A DNA stretch of 15,352 nt from assembly GCA_003649085.1 (NCBI GenBank), contig QMQV01000029.1:1-15352 (forward strand). The letters are read 5' to 3'. The notes beneath the pieces were generated by a model that did not search any database, had not been told where the DNA came from, and saw only the letters and a list, made by a program, of their open reading frames with translations. Position 1 is the first letter of the stretch; every line of letters begins with the position of its first letter. The translations under genes were made by a program, and so were the position numbers. Source of the DNA: Thermoproteota archaeon (lineage in GTDB: Archaea > Thermoproteota > Methanomethylicia > Methanomethylicales > B66-G16). Positions 6,760 through 13,734 of this stretch are shown here, one piece after another.

Positions 6760-6972
6760 ATGGGGCTAAGCTTGCCTCAGCTGAGCTGTCCTGAATGTAA
6801 AGGCACACTCAAATACGATCCGAAGTCAAAATCCTATATATGCTTAAATTGTGGGTTAATGTTTTCCCGAGAAGAATTAGACGATATTAAACAAAGAGCA
6901 TTCAAGCTTGAAGAAGATGAGAGAGCTAAGCGTCATAAAGAATACCTAAAATGGTGGTTTTCAAAGAAGTAA
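6760..6972 (+). CDS. Small zinc-ribbon protein with a charged C-terminal helix
   Basis: A 70-residue protein. Residues 10-33 form a C4 zinc ribbon: CPEC, a spacer with KYDPKSKSYI, then CLNC. After the ribbon (MFSREELDD) comes a highly charged helix with many Glu, Lys and Arg, ending in LKWWFSKK. The ribbon resembles those of TFB-type and small archaeal zinc-ribbon proteins, but I cannot assign a function. It could bind nucleic acid or a protein partner; that is inference. There is no ribosome-binding site before ATG 6760. An in-frame TTG at 6772 would give MPQLSCPEC and would suit the nearby TATA box with a leaderless message, so the start is uncertain. It lies between the broken radical SAM gene and the CinA-type gene, both on the same strand. 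Confidence 0.75.
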   Translation: MGLSLPQLSCPECKGTLKYDPKSKSYICLNCGLMFSREELDDIKQRAFKLEEDERAKRHKEYLKWWFSKK

Positions 6973-7031
6973 TTAGAGCGAAGAAGTTAGAGGGACATAA
7001 TTTCTATTGTTGTTAAGGGGGGTGTTGCCAG

Positions 7032-7826
7032 TTGAAAGTAGCCGAAGTCATTAGCATAGGCAATGAGCTTCTCATAGGAAAGATAGTTAACACAAACGCG
7101 TCTTGGCTTTGCGGAAAGCTAACGCATCTAGGTTTTAAAGTAAGGAGAGTTACTTGTATTAGAGATGATCTTGCTGAGATTTCAAGCACTATAAACGAAG
7201 CCCTCAATAGAGGAGCTGAGCTAATAGTTACGACAGGTGGGTTAGGTCCAACATTTGACGACATGACTCTTCAAGGAGTAGCGCAAGCTTTAAACCTTCC
7301 ATTGGAGGTGAACGAGCAAGCTCTTAAATGGGTAAAGGAAAAGTACGAGCAGTTAGGACTGCCACTAACTCCTGCGAGAGAGAAAATGGCAAAGCTTCCA
7401 GCAGGAGCTATACCAATAAGAAATGAGCATGGTGCCGCGCCGGGCGTTCTGCTTAAGTTAAAGGGGAATCGCATGATCTTATGTTTGCCAGGAGTCCCAC
7501 GTGAAATGATGCAGCTCTTTGAAAGTTCCATACCTCTTTTGACAGAAGGCTTAACTGAAAAATTCATCTTTAAAGAGCTTTCATTTAAGCTATCAAACAT
7601 ACCTGAGTCGTCACTAGCTCCCATTATAGACGAAGTCTTAAGGAAAAACCCTGAGGTGTACATAAAGTCTCATCCAAGAATATCAGAAGCTTCTCCCATA
7701 ATTGAGATACATTTATCAACATGGGTTAAGGAAGCGTTAACATCACAAGCTGAACAAAAACTTTTAGCAGTTAAGCGAATGTTAGTGGACTTAGCTGAGA
7801 AATCTGGAGGTAGGCTCTTAGAGTAA
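7032..7826 (+). CDS. CinA-like / MoaB-type molybdopterin-binding domain protein
   Basis: A 264-residue protein of the molybdopterin-binding (MoaB/MogA/CinA N-terminal) fold. Diagnostic motifs are SIGNELLIGKIVNTNA (8-23), VTTGGLGPTFDDMT (66-79, the phosphate/pterin loop of the family), GAAPG (134-138) and the CLPGVPREM segment (151-159). It has the CinA N-terminal domain but, as in most archaea, no C-terminal nicotinamide-nucleotide amidase domain. CinA N-domains have been linked to pyrophosphatase activity on nucleotide cofactors; the activity here is unproven. The start is TTG 7032, supported by GGGGGTG seven bases upstream. The GPN-loop GTPase follows within about 20 bases and is likely co-transcribed. 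A true molybdenum-cofactor enzyme is less likely given the CinA-type GAAPG and LPGVPREM motifs. Confidence 0.88.
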   Translation: MKVAEVISIGNELLIGKIVNTNASWLCGKLTHLGFKVRRVTCIRDDLAEISSTINEALNRGAELIVTTGGLGPTFDDMTLQGVAQALNLPLEVNEQALKWVKEKYEQLGLPLTPAREKMAKLPAGAIPIRNEHGAAPGVLLKLKGNRMILCLPGVPREMMQLFESSIPLLTEGLTEKFIFKELSFKLSNIPESSLAPIIDEVLRKNPEVYIKSHPRISEASPIIEIHLSTWVKEALTSQAEQKLLAVKRMLVDLAEKSGGRLLE

Positions 7827-7846
7827 ATTCTTCAGAGGTGCGGGAA

Positions 7847-8605
7847 ATGCACTTCGTCTTCATCTTGGGGACAGCGGGTTCAGGTAAATCTACCTTAACA
7901 GATGTGTTATCTGAGAAGCTTGAAGATTGGGATTTTGACGTAGTTACCTTAAACTTAGATCCAGGTGTCTCTTGGCTGCCATATGCCCCCGACGTGGATA
8001 TAAGAGATTATATAAACATAGACGCTATAATGAGAGATTATCAGCTTGGACCAAATGGAGCCCTCGTAGCTGCTGTAGATATGTCAATAAATAAGGTCAA
8101 TGAGATTAAAGAGGAGCTTGAACAGTATAACCCCGACATCGTGCTTGTAGACACGCCTGGCCAAATGGAGCTCTTTGCATATAGAAATTCGGGATTAATA
8201 ATATCCTCAGCATTGACGCAAGGAGACTTCAGCATAGTGTTCTTAGTAGATTCAATTTTTGCGAATCGCGCCAGTGACTTTCTATCAGCTTTACTGCTAT
8301 CGTCATCTATTCAGAGCCGCTTTCAAGTCCCCCAAATAAATGCTGTGTCAAAGATAGACATTTTGCCAAAGGAAACAGCTGAAAAGCTCAATAAGTGGGT
8401 TGATGAGCCGGAAACTTTGCTTGAGGAGCTTATATCAGAGGAAGAGGGCTTACGTAGAGAGCTTGCTCAGACTTTCTTCGCATCTCTCAGAGAACTTAAC
8501 CTTCTAAGCGCTTTTTACACCATAAGCTCTGTTACAGGAGAAGGGCTTGACGAGTTGATGGCGGAGATACAGAGGATTTTCACGAGAGGAGAAACCCTAA
8601 GGTGA
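7847..8605 (+). CDS. GPN-loop GTPase
   Basis: A 252-residue SIMIBI-class GTPase of the archaeal GPN family, homologous to eukaryotic Gpn1-3, which help assemble and import RNA polymerase II. Motifs in order: P-loop GTAGSGKST (8-16), the defining Gly-Pro-Asn insertion (68-70), switch II VDTPGQ (101-106) and the guanine-specificity motif SKID (168-171). The archaeal orthologue studied in Pyrococcus is a homodimer in which the GPN loop reaches across to the partner's gamma-phosphate (family knowledge); its cellular role in archaea is not settled. I prefer ATG 7847 because GAGGTG at 7835-7840 lies six bases ahead. An in-frame GTG at 7838 is part of that ribosome-binding site and would add three residues. 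It follows the CinA-type gene closely; the coiled-coil gene comes 73 bases later. Confidence 0.94.
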   Translation: MHFVFILGTAGSGKSTLTDVLSEKLEDWDFDVVTLNLDPGVSWLPYAPDVDIRDYINIDAIMRDYQLGPNGALVAAVDMSINKVNEIKEELEQYNPDIVLVDTPGQMELFAYRNSGLIISSALTQGDFSIVFLVDSIFANRASDFLSALLLSSSIQSRFQVPQINAVSKIDILPKETAEKLNKWVDEPETLLEELISEEEGLRRELAQTFFASLRELNLLSAFYTISSVTGEGLDELMAEIQRIFTRGETLR

Positions 8606-8678
8606 GTAATCTTTATCTAGCCTTAAGACCTCATGGTAAAGACAAGTTTTTCAAAAACGGTACTAGAGGTTTAACATC

Positions 8679-9545
8679 TTGCCTATCGGAGAAGAACTTG
8701 CACAGCTTTTGGCTGAAGAAGCGTCGCTTCTCTCTTTTCAAAACCAGCTCTTAGCAACCTTCCAATCATATGTAGCTAAAAAGCGCGAAATAATCCAAGA
8801 GATTAAAGCGTTAAGAGAACAGGCTAGACAGGAAAAAGAGCTTAGAGATCAAGTAAACCAGAAAATAACTGAGCTTAAAAACTCGAGAAAAGAGCTCAAT
8901 GTAAAACGTCTCAAGCTTTTAGACGAAGCTAGAAAGCTAGAAAGAGAGGCAAAGTCCTTAATAAAAGGGGTTAACGCCTCTGAAGAAGAGCTTATTCAAA
9001 AGCTCAACGAGCTTGAATGGAAATACCAGACTTCCTCGCTATCACTTGAAGAAGACAAGAGAATGGTCCAGATAATTACGGCATTAGAGCATAAACTTAA
9101 ACTATATGAAAAGTATCGTCAACTACTAAAGGAAGCTGATAAAAAGAGAGCTTTATCAGAACAAGTCAAAGCTGAAGTTGGAAATATACACAATCAAATA
9201 CTAAGCTTATCAAAGGAATCTAATGAACACCATAAGCGCTTATTAGAAGCTAAGGAAAGAGCTCGAAGACTAAGAGAAGAGGTTAATAGATTATCTGAGC
9301 AAATAGCTCAAGTAAAAAATCAAATTCAAGAGCTCAAACCTAGGCTTAGAGAAGTAAGGTTAAAGATAAGAACCTTGAAAGAACAGCTTGCTGAAGAAAA
9401 GGCTATTGAATTAGCCAAAAGAGCACAAGCAGTTATCGAAAAGCAAAGGCAATTGGCTCATCAAGCTAAAGAGAAACTTAAGCGTGGCGAAAAACTAAGC
9501 TTTGAAGAGTTTTCAGCATTAATGGAGTTTGAAGGGCTTAAATAA
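8679..9545 (+). CDS. Archaeal long coiled-coil protein (COG1340-like)
   Basis: A 288-residue protein made almost wholly of Glu/Lys/Arg/Gln-rich heptad repeats, from about residue 15 to 265. Only short non-helical ends are present (N-terminal PIGEELAQLLAEE; C-terminal LSFEEFSALMEFEGLK). There is no signal peptide, membrane segment or catalytic motif. Length and composition fit the uncharacterised archaeal coiled-coil family COG1340. Coiled-coil bias makes similarity weak evidence, so SMC- or kinetochore-like resemblances should not be over-read. The C-terminal FEEFSALMEF motif may be a small docking or dimer cap (inference). The start is TTG 8679, with AGAGGT eight bases upstream. It lies between the GPN GTPase and the DUF373 membrane protein on the same strand, but 70-100 base gaps on both sides leave co-transcription open. 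Confidence 0.8.
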   Translation: MPIGEELAQLLAEEASLLSFQNQLLATFQSYVAKKREIIQEIKALREQARQEKELRDQVNQKITELKNSRKELNVKRLKLLDEARKLEREAKSLIKGVNASEEELIQKLNELEWKYQTSSLSLEEDKRMVQIITALEHKLKLYEKYRQLLKEADKKRALSEQVKAEVGNIHNQILSLSKESNEHHKRLLEAKERARRLREEVNRLSEQIAQVKNQIQELKPRLREVRLKIRTLKEQLAEEKAIELAKRAQAVIEKQRQLAHQAKEKLKRGEKLSFEEFSALMEFEGLK

Positions 9546-9585
9546 AGGAAGCATTTAAAAACTTTTCCAAAATCAAACCAAACGA

Positions 9586-9593
9586 TTTTTAAA
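9586..9593 (+). promoter_or_regulatory. Candidate TATA box for the DUF373 gene
   Basis: TTTTTAAA lies in the 100-base gap after the coiled-coil gene. Initiation about 26 bases downstream, near 9615-9620, would give a leader of roughly 25-30 bases to ATG 9646. This favours the ATG over the TTG at 9616 as the true start. A weaker ATTTAAAAA lies at about 9552. Confidence 0.4.
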
Positions 9594-9645
9594 CAACTTC
9601 TCATTTCAAAGTATATTGCTATGCGAGTTTCAAACGGCGGTAACA

Positions 9646-10716
9646 ATGAGCTTTTTGCCCAAGAAAGTTCTAGTACTCTGCATCGATCGAGATAATGACA
9701 TAGGTAGAGCTACTGGAACGCCCACGCCAATCATTGGTAGAGAGAACTTTCTAAATGCCGCCCTATCTTTTGCAATGCATAAACCAGAAGATTCAGATGT
9801 CAACGCAATGTTTGCTGCTCTCCAACTACATGATTCGCTTTTAAATGAAGGCGTTAAATGTCAAATAGCCTTAATTTCAGGACTAAGCGAAGGTGGTGTT
9901 AAAGCCGATGCTAAAATAGCAAGTGAGCTTGATGCTGTATTAAGCAAAAGCGACGTTGAAGCAGCTATTTTCGTAAGCGATGGGGCAGCTGACGAACAAG
10001 TTCTGCCACTAATTCAGTCTAGAATACCAATTTTCTCAATTAAGAGAGTCTTCGTTCAACAAAGCAAAAGCGTAGAGGAGACTTATGTGGTATTATCAAG
10101 ATACTTGAAGAAGATTGTTGAAGAACCACAATACTCTAAGATATTCCTAGGAGTACCTGGCGCTTTCATATTAGTCATAGCTATATTGCAGCTTCTTAAT
10201 CTATTGGAATACGCTACTGCAGCTTTGCTGATCGGCATAGGCTTCTTATTAGCCGTAAAAGGTTTTAGATTAGATGAGTTAGTTAAGAAGATTTGGGCAG
10301 AATCTCCTATAAGATTTGCAACATCGGTAATAGCTGCATTAATATGTGGGATAGCTATAGCCAAGGGCGCCGTAGCCGCCATCCCGTTAACGGAAAATCC
10401 ACACATGTTTATAGCTACTTTTACGAGAGGAATGGTCGACTTGTTTATAGCTGGTCTAGGTGTCTTCATAGGAGGGCGCTTTGTCGTAAGATATTTACAA
10501 GAATCACCTAAGATGTGGCATGACATTGTTATGTTGATAGCGTTGGTTTTCATATGGCAGATAGTTGCCCAAGCCATACCTCTCATCGAAAATCCGGCTG
10601 TAAACCCGTATCCACTGTTAATAACGGTCAGCATAGCTGTGGTGGTGCTGGCTGCACTTGTTGTGATATTTACCCTCATTGAGAAGGTTCTTTGGAAAGC
10701 TGAAAAGAAGAGCTAG
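9646..10716 (+). CDS. DUF373 family membrane protein
   Basis: A 356-residue protein with a soluble N-terminal domain (about 1-160) and about six membrane helices (roughly 167-185, 188-205, 224-247, 262-280, 293-312 and 324-345). The N-terminus KVLVLCIDRDNDIGRATG is the signature of DUF373, an archaeal family of unknown function. The acidic DRDND stretch beside a beta strand could bind metal or nucleotide (inference). Later come FVSDGAADEQVLP (109-121) and SIKRVFVQQSKSVEETY. There is no signal peptide, so the soluble domain is probably cytoplasmic. The start is ATG 9646, following GGCGGT and matching the domain start; a TTG at 9616 would add ten residues but would lie at the predicted transcription start. 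It converges on the cis-prenyltransferase gene with one base between stops. Confidence 0.88.
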   Translation: MSFLPKKVLVLCIDRDNDIGRATGTPTPIIGRENFLNAALSFAMHKPEDSDVNAMFAALQLHDSLLNEGVKCQIALISGLSEGGVKADAKIASELDAVLSKSDVEAAIFVSDGAADEQVLPLIQSRIPIFSIKRVFVQQSKSVEETYVVLSRYLKKIVEEPQYSKIFLGVPGAFILVIAILQLLNLLEYATAALLIGIGFLLAVKGFRLDELVKKIWAESPIRFATSVIAALICGIAIAKGAVAAIPLTENPHMFIATFTRGMVDLFIAGLGVFIGGRFVVRYLQESPKMWHDIVMLIALVFIWQIVAQAIPLIENPAVNPYPLLITVSIAVVVLAALVVIFTLIEKVLWKAEKKS

Positions 10717-10717
10717 C

Positions 10718-11512
10718 TCACAATCCAAACCTTCTCTGTCTCCTTTGATAAGTCCTAATAGCCCTCCAAAGATCAATCTTCCTTATATCAGGCCAATAAA
10801 CATCTAAGAAACAAAGCTCTGAATAAGCACTTTGCCAAAGCAAAAAACCACTAAGCCTTTCTTCGCCAGAAGTCCTAATAATCAAGTCTGGGTCCGGGTC
10901 ACCTGACGTATATAAACGCTGTTCAAAAACCTCTTCATCTATTTCATCGGGCTTAAGCTTACCTTCTTGAACTTCATAAGCTATACGCTTAGCAGCGTCT
11001 ACGATCTCAGCTCTCCCTCCATAAGCTATTGCCACGTTAAGCCTATGTCTATCATAGCTCTTAGTGGCCGCTTCGGCTTCCTCAATAGCTTTCTTAACGA
11101 AATCTGGCAATAGATCAACTCTGCCGATAGCTCTAACCTGAACTTTATTCTTATGAATATCTTCATTAGCTAAGACTTCCTTAAAGCCACGCTCAGCCAA
11201 CTTCATTAGATGCTCAACTTCATCTTTACTTCTTCTGAAGTTTTCCGTAGAGAAGGCATATATAGTCACAGTTTTTACACCAAGCTCCCAACACCATCGT
11301 AAAACTTCCTTAAGCTTTTCAAAACCGGCTTCGTGACCTAAAGCGTGATTTAACCCTATTTTCCTAGCCCATCTTCTATTTCCATCTAAAATAAGTCCAA
11401 CATGAGCGGGTATAGGACCGCCTTTAATTTCATTCCAAAGCTTCTTCTCATAAACTTTGTAGGCGAGCTTAAAGATTCTGCGCGTCAATGCTTTATATAG
11501 GCTACTTATCAT
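10718..11512 (-). CDS. uppS: Polyprenyl diphosphate synthase (cis-prenyltransferase, UppS family)
   Basis: A 264-residue cis-prenyltransferase that extends an allylic diphosphate with isopentenyl diphosphate. In archaea the product is the long polyprenyl (dolichol-type) carrier for glycan assembly at the membrane. Conserved regions: LILDGNRRWAR (40-50, catalytic D43), GHEAGFEKL (59-67), YAFSTENFRR (85-94), VAIAYGGRAEI (160-170), and LIIRTSGEERLSGFLLWQ (210-227), followed by SELCFLDVYWPD. An N-terminal helix of about 30 residues may attach it to the membrane face. Length is slightly above the bacterial norm. It follows the Xaa-Pro peptidase by five bases and is surely in the same operon. I cannot tell chain length from sequence. 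Confidence 0.95.
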   Translation of the reverse strand: MISSLYKALTRRIFKLAYKVYEKKLWNEIKGGPIPAHVGLILDGNRRWARKIGLNHALGHEAGFEKLKEVLRWCWELGVKTVTIYAFSTENFRRSKDEVEHLMKLAERGFKEVLANEDIHKNKVQVRAIGRVDLLPDFVKKAIEEAEAATKSYDRHRLNVAIAYGGRAEIVDAAKRIAYEVQEGKLKPDEIDEEVFEQRLYTSGDPDPDLIIRTSGEERLSGFLLWQSAYSELCFLDVYWPDIRKIDLWRAIRTYQRRQRRFGL

Positions 11513-11517
11513 AGTCT

Positions 11518-12570
11518 CTAAACCACAAGAAGTTCACGAGTAAACTTAGTAATAATCTCTACTCCGTGAGATGTGACAAGTACATCATCCTCTACTCTTA
11601 CCCCTCCTTTACTCCTTATGTAAACGCCAGGTTCCACGGTTAGCACATTACCTGTACAAATTTCTTCATGGCTTTTGGGATTTAATGTTGGCTTTTCATG
11701 TATCTCTAAGCCTAAGCCATGTCCTAAGCCATGAACAAAAGCTTGCGCAAGCCCATATCTTCCCAACACTTCTCTAGCGATTTTATCTAATTCACAACAT
11801 TTGACACCTGGCTTAACTCTCTCAAAGACTTCTTCCTGCGCTCTTGTAACTGCTTCATAAACCTCTCTAAAACTATCATTCACCCCACCGATGAAAAATG
11901 TCCTAGTTATGTCTGAGCAATACCCGTTGACTCTTGCACCAATGTCAATCACGACGGGCTCTCCTTTTCTCAATTGCTTATTTGAAACCCTACCATGTGG
12001 ATAGGCTGCTCTAGCGCCGGACGCTACTATCACGTTGAAGGGGTAATCTTCAGATCCCTCAACTCTAAGTGTAAACTCTATCTTAGCAGCAATATCTACT
12101 TCTCTAACGCCTTCCTTAAGCACATTTAAAGCCTCTTCAAGCCCTTTTTCAGCAACCTTAACGGCTTGTCTTATCAGATTCACTTCGTCCTGATCTTTGA
12201 CACTCCTTAGATTCTCAATGAAATCCGTTCTTTCAAGCCTTATGCCCAAAGCTTCAAGCTTAGTAAATGTTTCAATACTCAAACCTTTTTCAATACCAAC
12301 TACAGCAATCTTCTGCCCAGCAATTTCTTTCCTCAAAACGTCAATCCAATCTTCTGAAACCCCGATCTTCTTAACTTCGCAACACTCTACGGTCTCACTT
12401 GCCTCTATGAAGTCTACCTCAGGAACAAATAGAGTTGCTTTATTTTCATCTACGAGCACAAATCCGCTAGGAAAGCCTGTCACATATCTAACGTTAGCTG
12501 GTTTAAAGAGTATCACCGCGTCAAAACTAAGACGCTTTAACGCGCTCTGCACCTTAGGCAGCTTAAACAT
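11518..12570 (-). CDS. pepQ: Xaa-Pro peptidase (M24 family aminopeptidase/prolidase)
   Basis: A 350-residue metallopeptidase of family M24 that cleaves the bond beside proline in peptides. The N-terminal creatinase-like domain (about 1-120; DAVILFKPANVRYVTGF) precedes the pita-bread catalytic domain. The five metal ligands are D209 and D220 (DIGARVNGYCSDITRTF), H284 (GHGLGLEIHE), E313 (VEPGVY) and E327 (VRVEDD). H192 in PHGR fits the substrate-binding histidine. Prolidase and aminopeptidase P cannot be separated reliably by eye; length favours prolidase. I choose ATG 12568-12570 because GGTGG at 12579-12583 is an ideal ribosome-binding site eight bases ahead. The upstream in-frame GTG pair (12580-12585) overlaps that site and would add five residues. 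It heads an operon with the cis-prenyltransferase. Confidence 0.92.
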   Translation of the reverse strand: MFKLPKVQSALKRLSFDAVILFKPANVRYVTGFPSGFVLVDENKATLFVPEVDFIEASETVECCEVKKIGVSEDWIDVLRKEIAGQKIAVVGIEKGLSIETFTKLEALGIRLERTDFIENLRSVKDQDEVNLIRQAVKVAEKGLEEALNVLKEGVREVDIAAKIEFTLRVEGSEDYPFNVIVASGARAAYPHGRVSNKQLRKGEPVVIDIGARVNGYCSDITRTFFIGGVNDSFREVYEAVTRAQEEVFERVKPGVKCCELDKIAREVLGRYGLAQAFVHGLGHGLGLEIHEKPTLNPKSHEEICTGNVLTVEPGVYIRSKGGVRVEDDVLVTSHGVEIITKFTRELLVV

Positions 12571-12630
12571 GCGCTGTTCCACCACAGAACACGTTATCTT
12601 AAAGCTAAAGCACTGAAATACCTAACTAAA

Positions 12631-12645
12631 ATTGTTGAAAACAAT
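12631..12645. repeat. Inverted repeat in a divergent intergenic region
   Basis: ATTGTT, three bases, AACAAT: a perfect 6-base inverted repeat between the divergent Xaa-Pro peptidase and DUF84 NTPase genes. It starts 24 bases before the ATG at 12669 and could be a repressor operator near the start of that transcript. At this length and base composition, chance is also plausible. Confidence 0.3.
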
Positions 12646-12668
12646 CTTCAAGTCGGGGTATCTAAGCC

Positions 12669-13223
12669 ATGAGTTTAGTAATAGCTGTTGGCACAAGCAA
12701 TCCAATTAAGGTGAAAGCTGTGGAGACTGCTTTCCGCAGATTTTTCAAGGATGTGCAGGTATTAGCTACCTCGGTTACGACTTCAATACCTTCTCAGCCA
12801 ATAGGGATTGAGGAAGTAGTTAAAGGTGCCATTGAGAGGGCGTTGAAAGCTTTGGGGCAGGTCAGCGAAGCACAGTACGGTGTAGGCATAGAAGCAGGGT
12901 TAATACATGTTCCACATACATTAACAGGATTTTGTGATCAGCAGTTTGCCGCCATAGCGGATAGAAGCGGTAAGATCACGCTAGGCGGAGGTCCGTGCTT
13001 CGAATTTCCACCACACGTCATTAAGCGTGTCTTAGAAGACAATGTTGAAGTTGAAGACATCATGGAGGAGTTATCTGGTATAAAGAGGATAGGAGAGCTT
13101 CAAGGAGCGATAGGATGGCTAACAAGAGGCATTGTTGATAGACACGAAATCTCTGTACAAGCTGTCATCATGGCGCTCATACCAAGACTTAATCCATCGC
13201 TCTATGGTCTAGGGAAACTTTAA
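12669..13223 (+). CDS. Inosine/xanthosine triphosphatase (DUF84 family NTPase)
   Basis: A 184-residue protein of the DUF84/YjjX family, whose members hydrolyse ITP and XTP to keep deaminated purines out of nucleic acids. The N-terminal AVGTSNPIKVKAVETAF (6-22) is the nucleotide-binding motif shared with the Maf/HAM1-like fold. PIGIEEVVKGAIERA (44-58), YGVGIEAGL (70-78) with the catalytic acidic residue, GGGPCFEFPP and GELQGAIGWLTRGIVDR (142-158) all match the family. Length is normal. The start is ATG 12669; the GGGGT at 12655-12659 is a modest ribosome-binding site nine bases away. It is divergent from the Xaa-Pro peptidase and lies 54 bases before rps8e, which has its own promoter-like element. 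With the uracil-DNA glycosylase upstream, the window holds two defences against base deamination. Confidence 0.92.
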   Translation: MSLVIAVGTSNPIKVKAVETAFRRFFKDVQVLATSVTTSIPSQPIGIEEVVKGAIERALKALGQVSEAQYGVGIEAGLIHVPHTLTGFCDQQFAAIADRSGKITLGGGPCFEFPPHVIKRVLEDNVEVEDIMEELSGIKRIGELQGAIGWLTRGIVDRHEISVQAVIMALIPRLNPSLYGLGKL

Positions 13224-13233
13224 ATGACCTCAA

Positions 13234-13243
13234 GCTTAAATAC
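13234..13243 (+). promoter_or_regulatory. Candidate TATA box for rps8e and downstream genes
   Basis: GCTTAAATAC is a close match to archaeal box A. Initiation about 26 bases from its centre falls near 13264, beside the GAGGTT ribosome-binding site and about 14 bases before ATG 13278. It is placed right after the DUF84 NTPase stop. Confidence 0.5.
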
Positions 13244-13277
13244 TACTTCACAATCTGTAACTTGAGGTTACTTAGAA

Positions 13278-13673
13278 ATGAGCTACTGGCAAGGAAGAGA
13301 CCTTCGAAAACCTTCAGGAGGCAAGATACGTCCATATAGGAAGAAGCGTAAAAGAGAGCTAGGAAGCCCGCCTACATTGACAATTTTGGGAGAAGAGTCT
13401 GAAGTTAGGAAACTTGAAAGAGTGTTTGGAGGAAATAAGAAGGTTAGGCTGAAGGCCGCCTTATATGCTAATGTAACAGACCCATCAACTCACATAACTA
13501 AACATGTGAGAATATTACGTGTCATAGATAATCCATCAAATACAGATTACGCTAGAAGAGGTGTTATAACCAAGGGCGCCATCATAGAGACTGAACTTGG
13601 AGAAGCAAGGGTAACTTCAAGGCCAGGTCAAGATGGGGTAGTAAACGCAGTATTGATAAAGAAGCAAGAATAA
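13278..13673 (+). CDS. rps8e: 30S ribosomal protein S8e
   Basis: A 131-residue archaeal/eukaryotic ribosomal protein of the small subunit. The N-terminus [26 protein letters not shown] is highly basic and diagnostic of the family (here with [11 protein letters not shown] at 6-16). [10 protein letters not shown] and the [15 protein letters not shown] region (55-69) follow. The C-terminal [39 protein letters not shown] pattern (86-122, quoted only by its key [19 protein letters not shown] blocks) forms the beta-rich core. Length matches archaeal S8e, which lacks the eukaryotic insertion. The start ATG is preceded by GAGGTT, and a TATA-like element lies at 13234. It starts a rightward cluster with SRP19, gar1 and tfb. 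Confidence 0.97.
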   Translation: MSYWQGRDLRKPSGGKIRPYRKKRKRELGSPPTLTILGEESEVRKLERVFGGNKKVRLKAALYANVTDPSTHITKHVRILRVIDNPSNTDYARRGVITKGAIIETELGEARVTSRPGQDGVVNAVLIKKQE

Positions 13674-13722
13674 CCTCAGATAAAGGCTAAATAAGCTAAT
13701 TCTACAACTAAGTCACGTTCTA

Positions 13723-13728
13723 GAGGGG
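13723..13728 (+). promoter_or_regulatory. Ribosome-binding site for SRP19 (fixes an AUA start)
   Basis: GAGGGG is strongly complementary to the archaeal 16S 3' end and lies six bases before ATA 13735, the same spacing seen for other genes here (GAGGTG ahead of ATG 7847, GGGGTG ahead of TTG 14116). No ATG, GTG or TTG follows at a usable distance in the SRP19 frame. Confidence 0.6.
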
Positions 13729-13734
13729 CTTAAC

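Noticed and set aside
7271..7663. 130-codon frame on the minus strand opposite the CinA-type gene
   Set aside because: It is a shadow of a conserved gene, with Ser/Phe-rich composition and no start signal.
8679..9545. Coiled-coil protein as an SMC or Rad50 fragment
   Set aside because: It has no ATPase head motifs, zinc hook or hinge, and the heptad composition alone gives false similarity.
10083..10679. 198-codon frame on the minus strand opposite DUF373
   Set aside because: It is long, but it mirrors the membrane-helix codons of DUF373. The Thr/Asn/Ile/Ala-rich product and absent ribosome-binding site mark it as a shadow.
12197..12616. 139-codon frame on the plus strand opposite the Xaa-Pro peptidase
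   Set aside because: It is antisense to a well-supported enzyme with all metal ligands, and its Ser/Thr-rich product resembles nothing.
13674..13734. Possible small RNA in the gap after rps8e
   Set aside because: There is no cloverleaf, box C/D pair or stable hairpin; the SRP19 frame and its ribosome-binding site account for the only clear signal.
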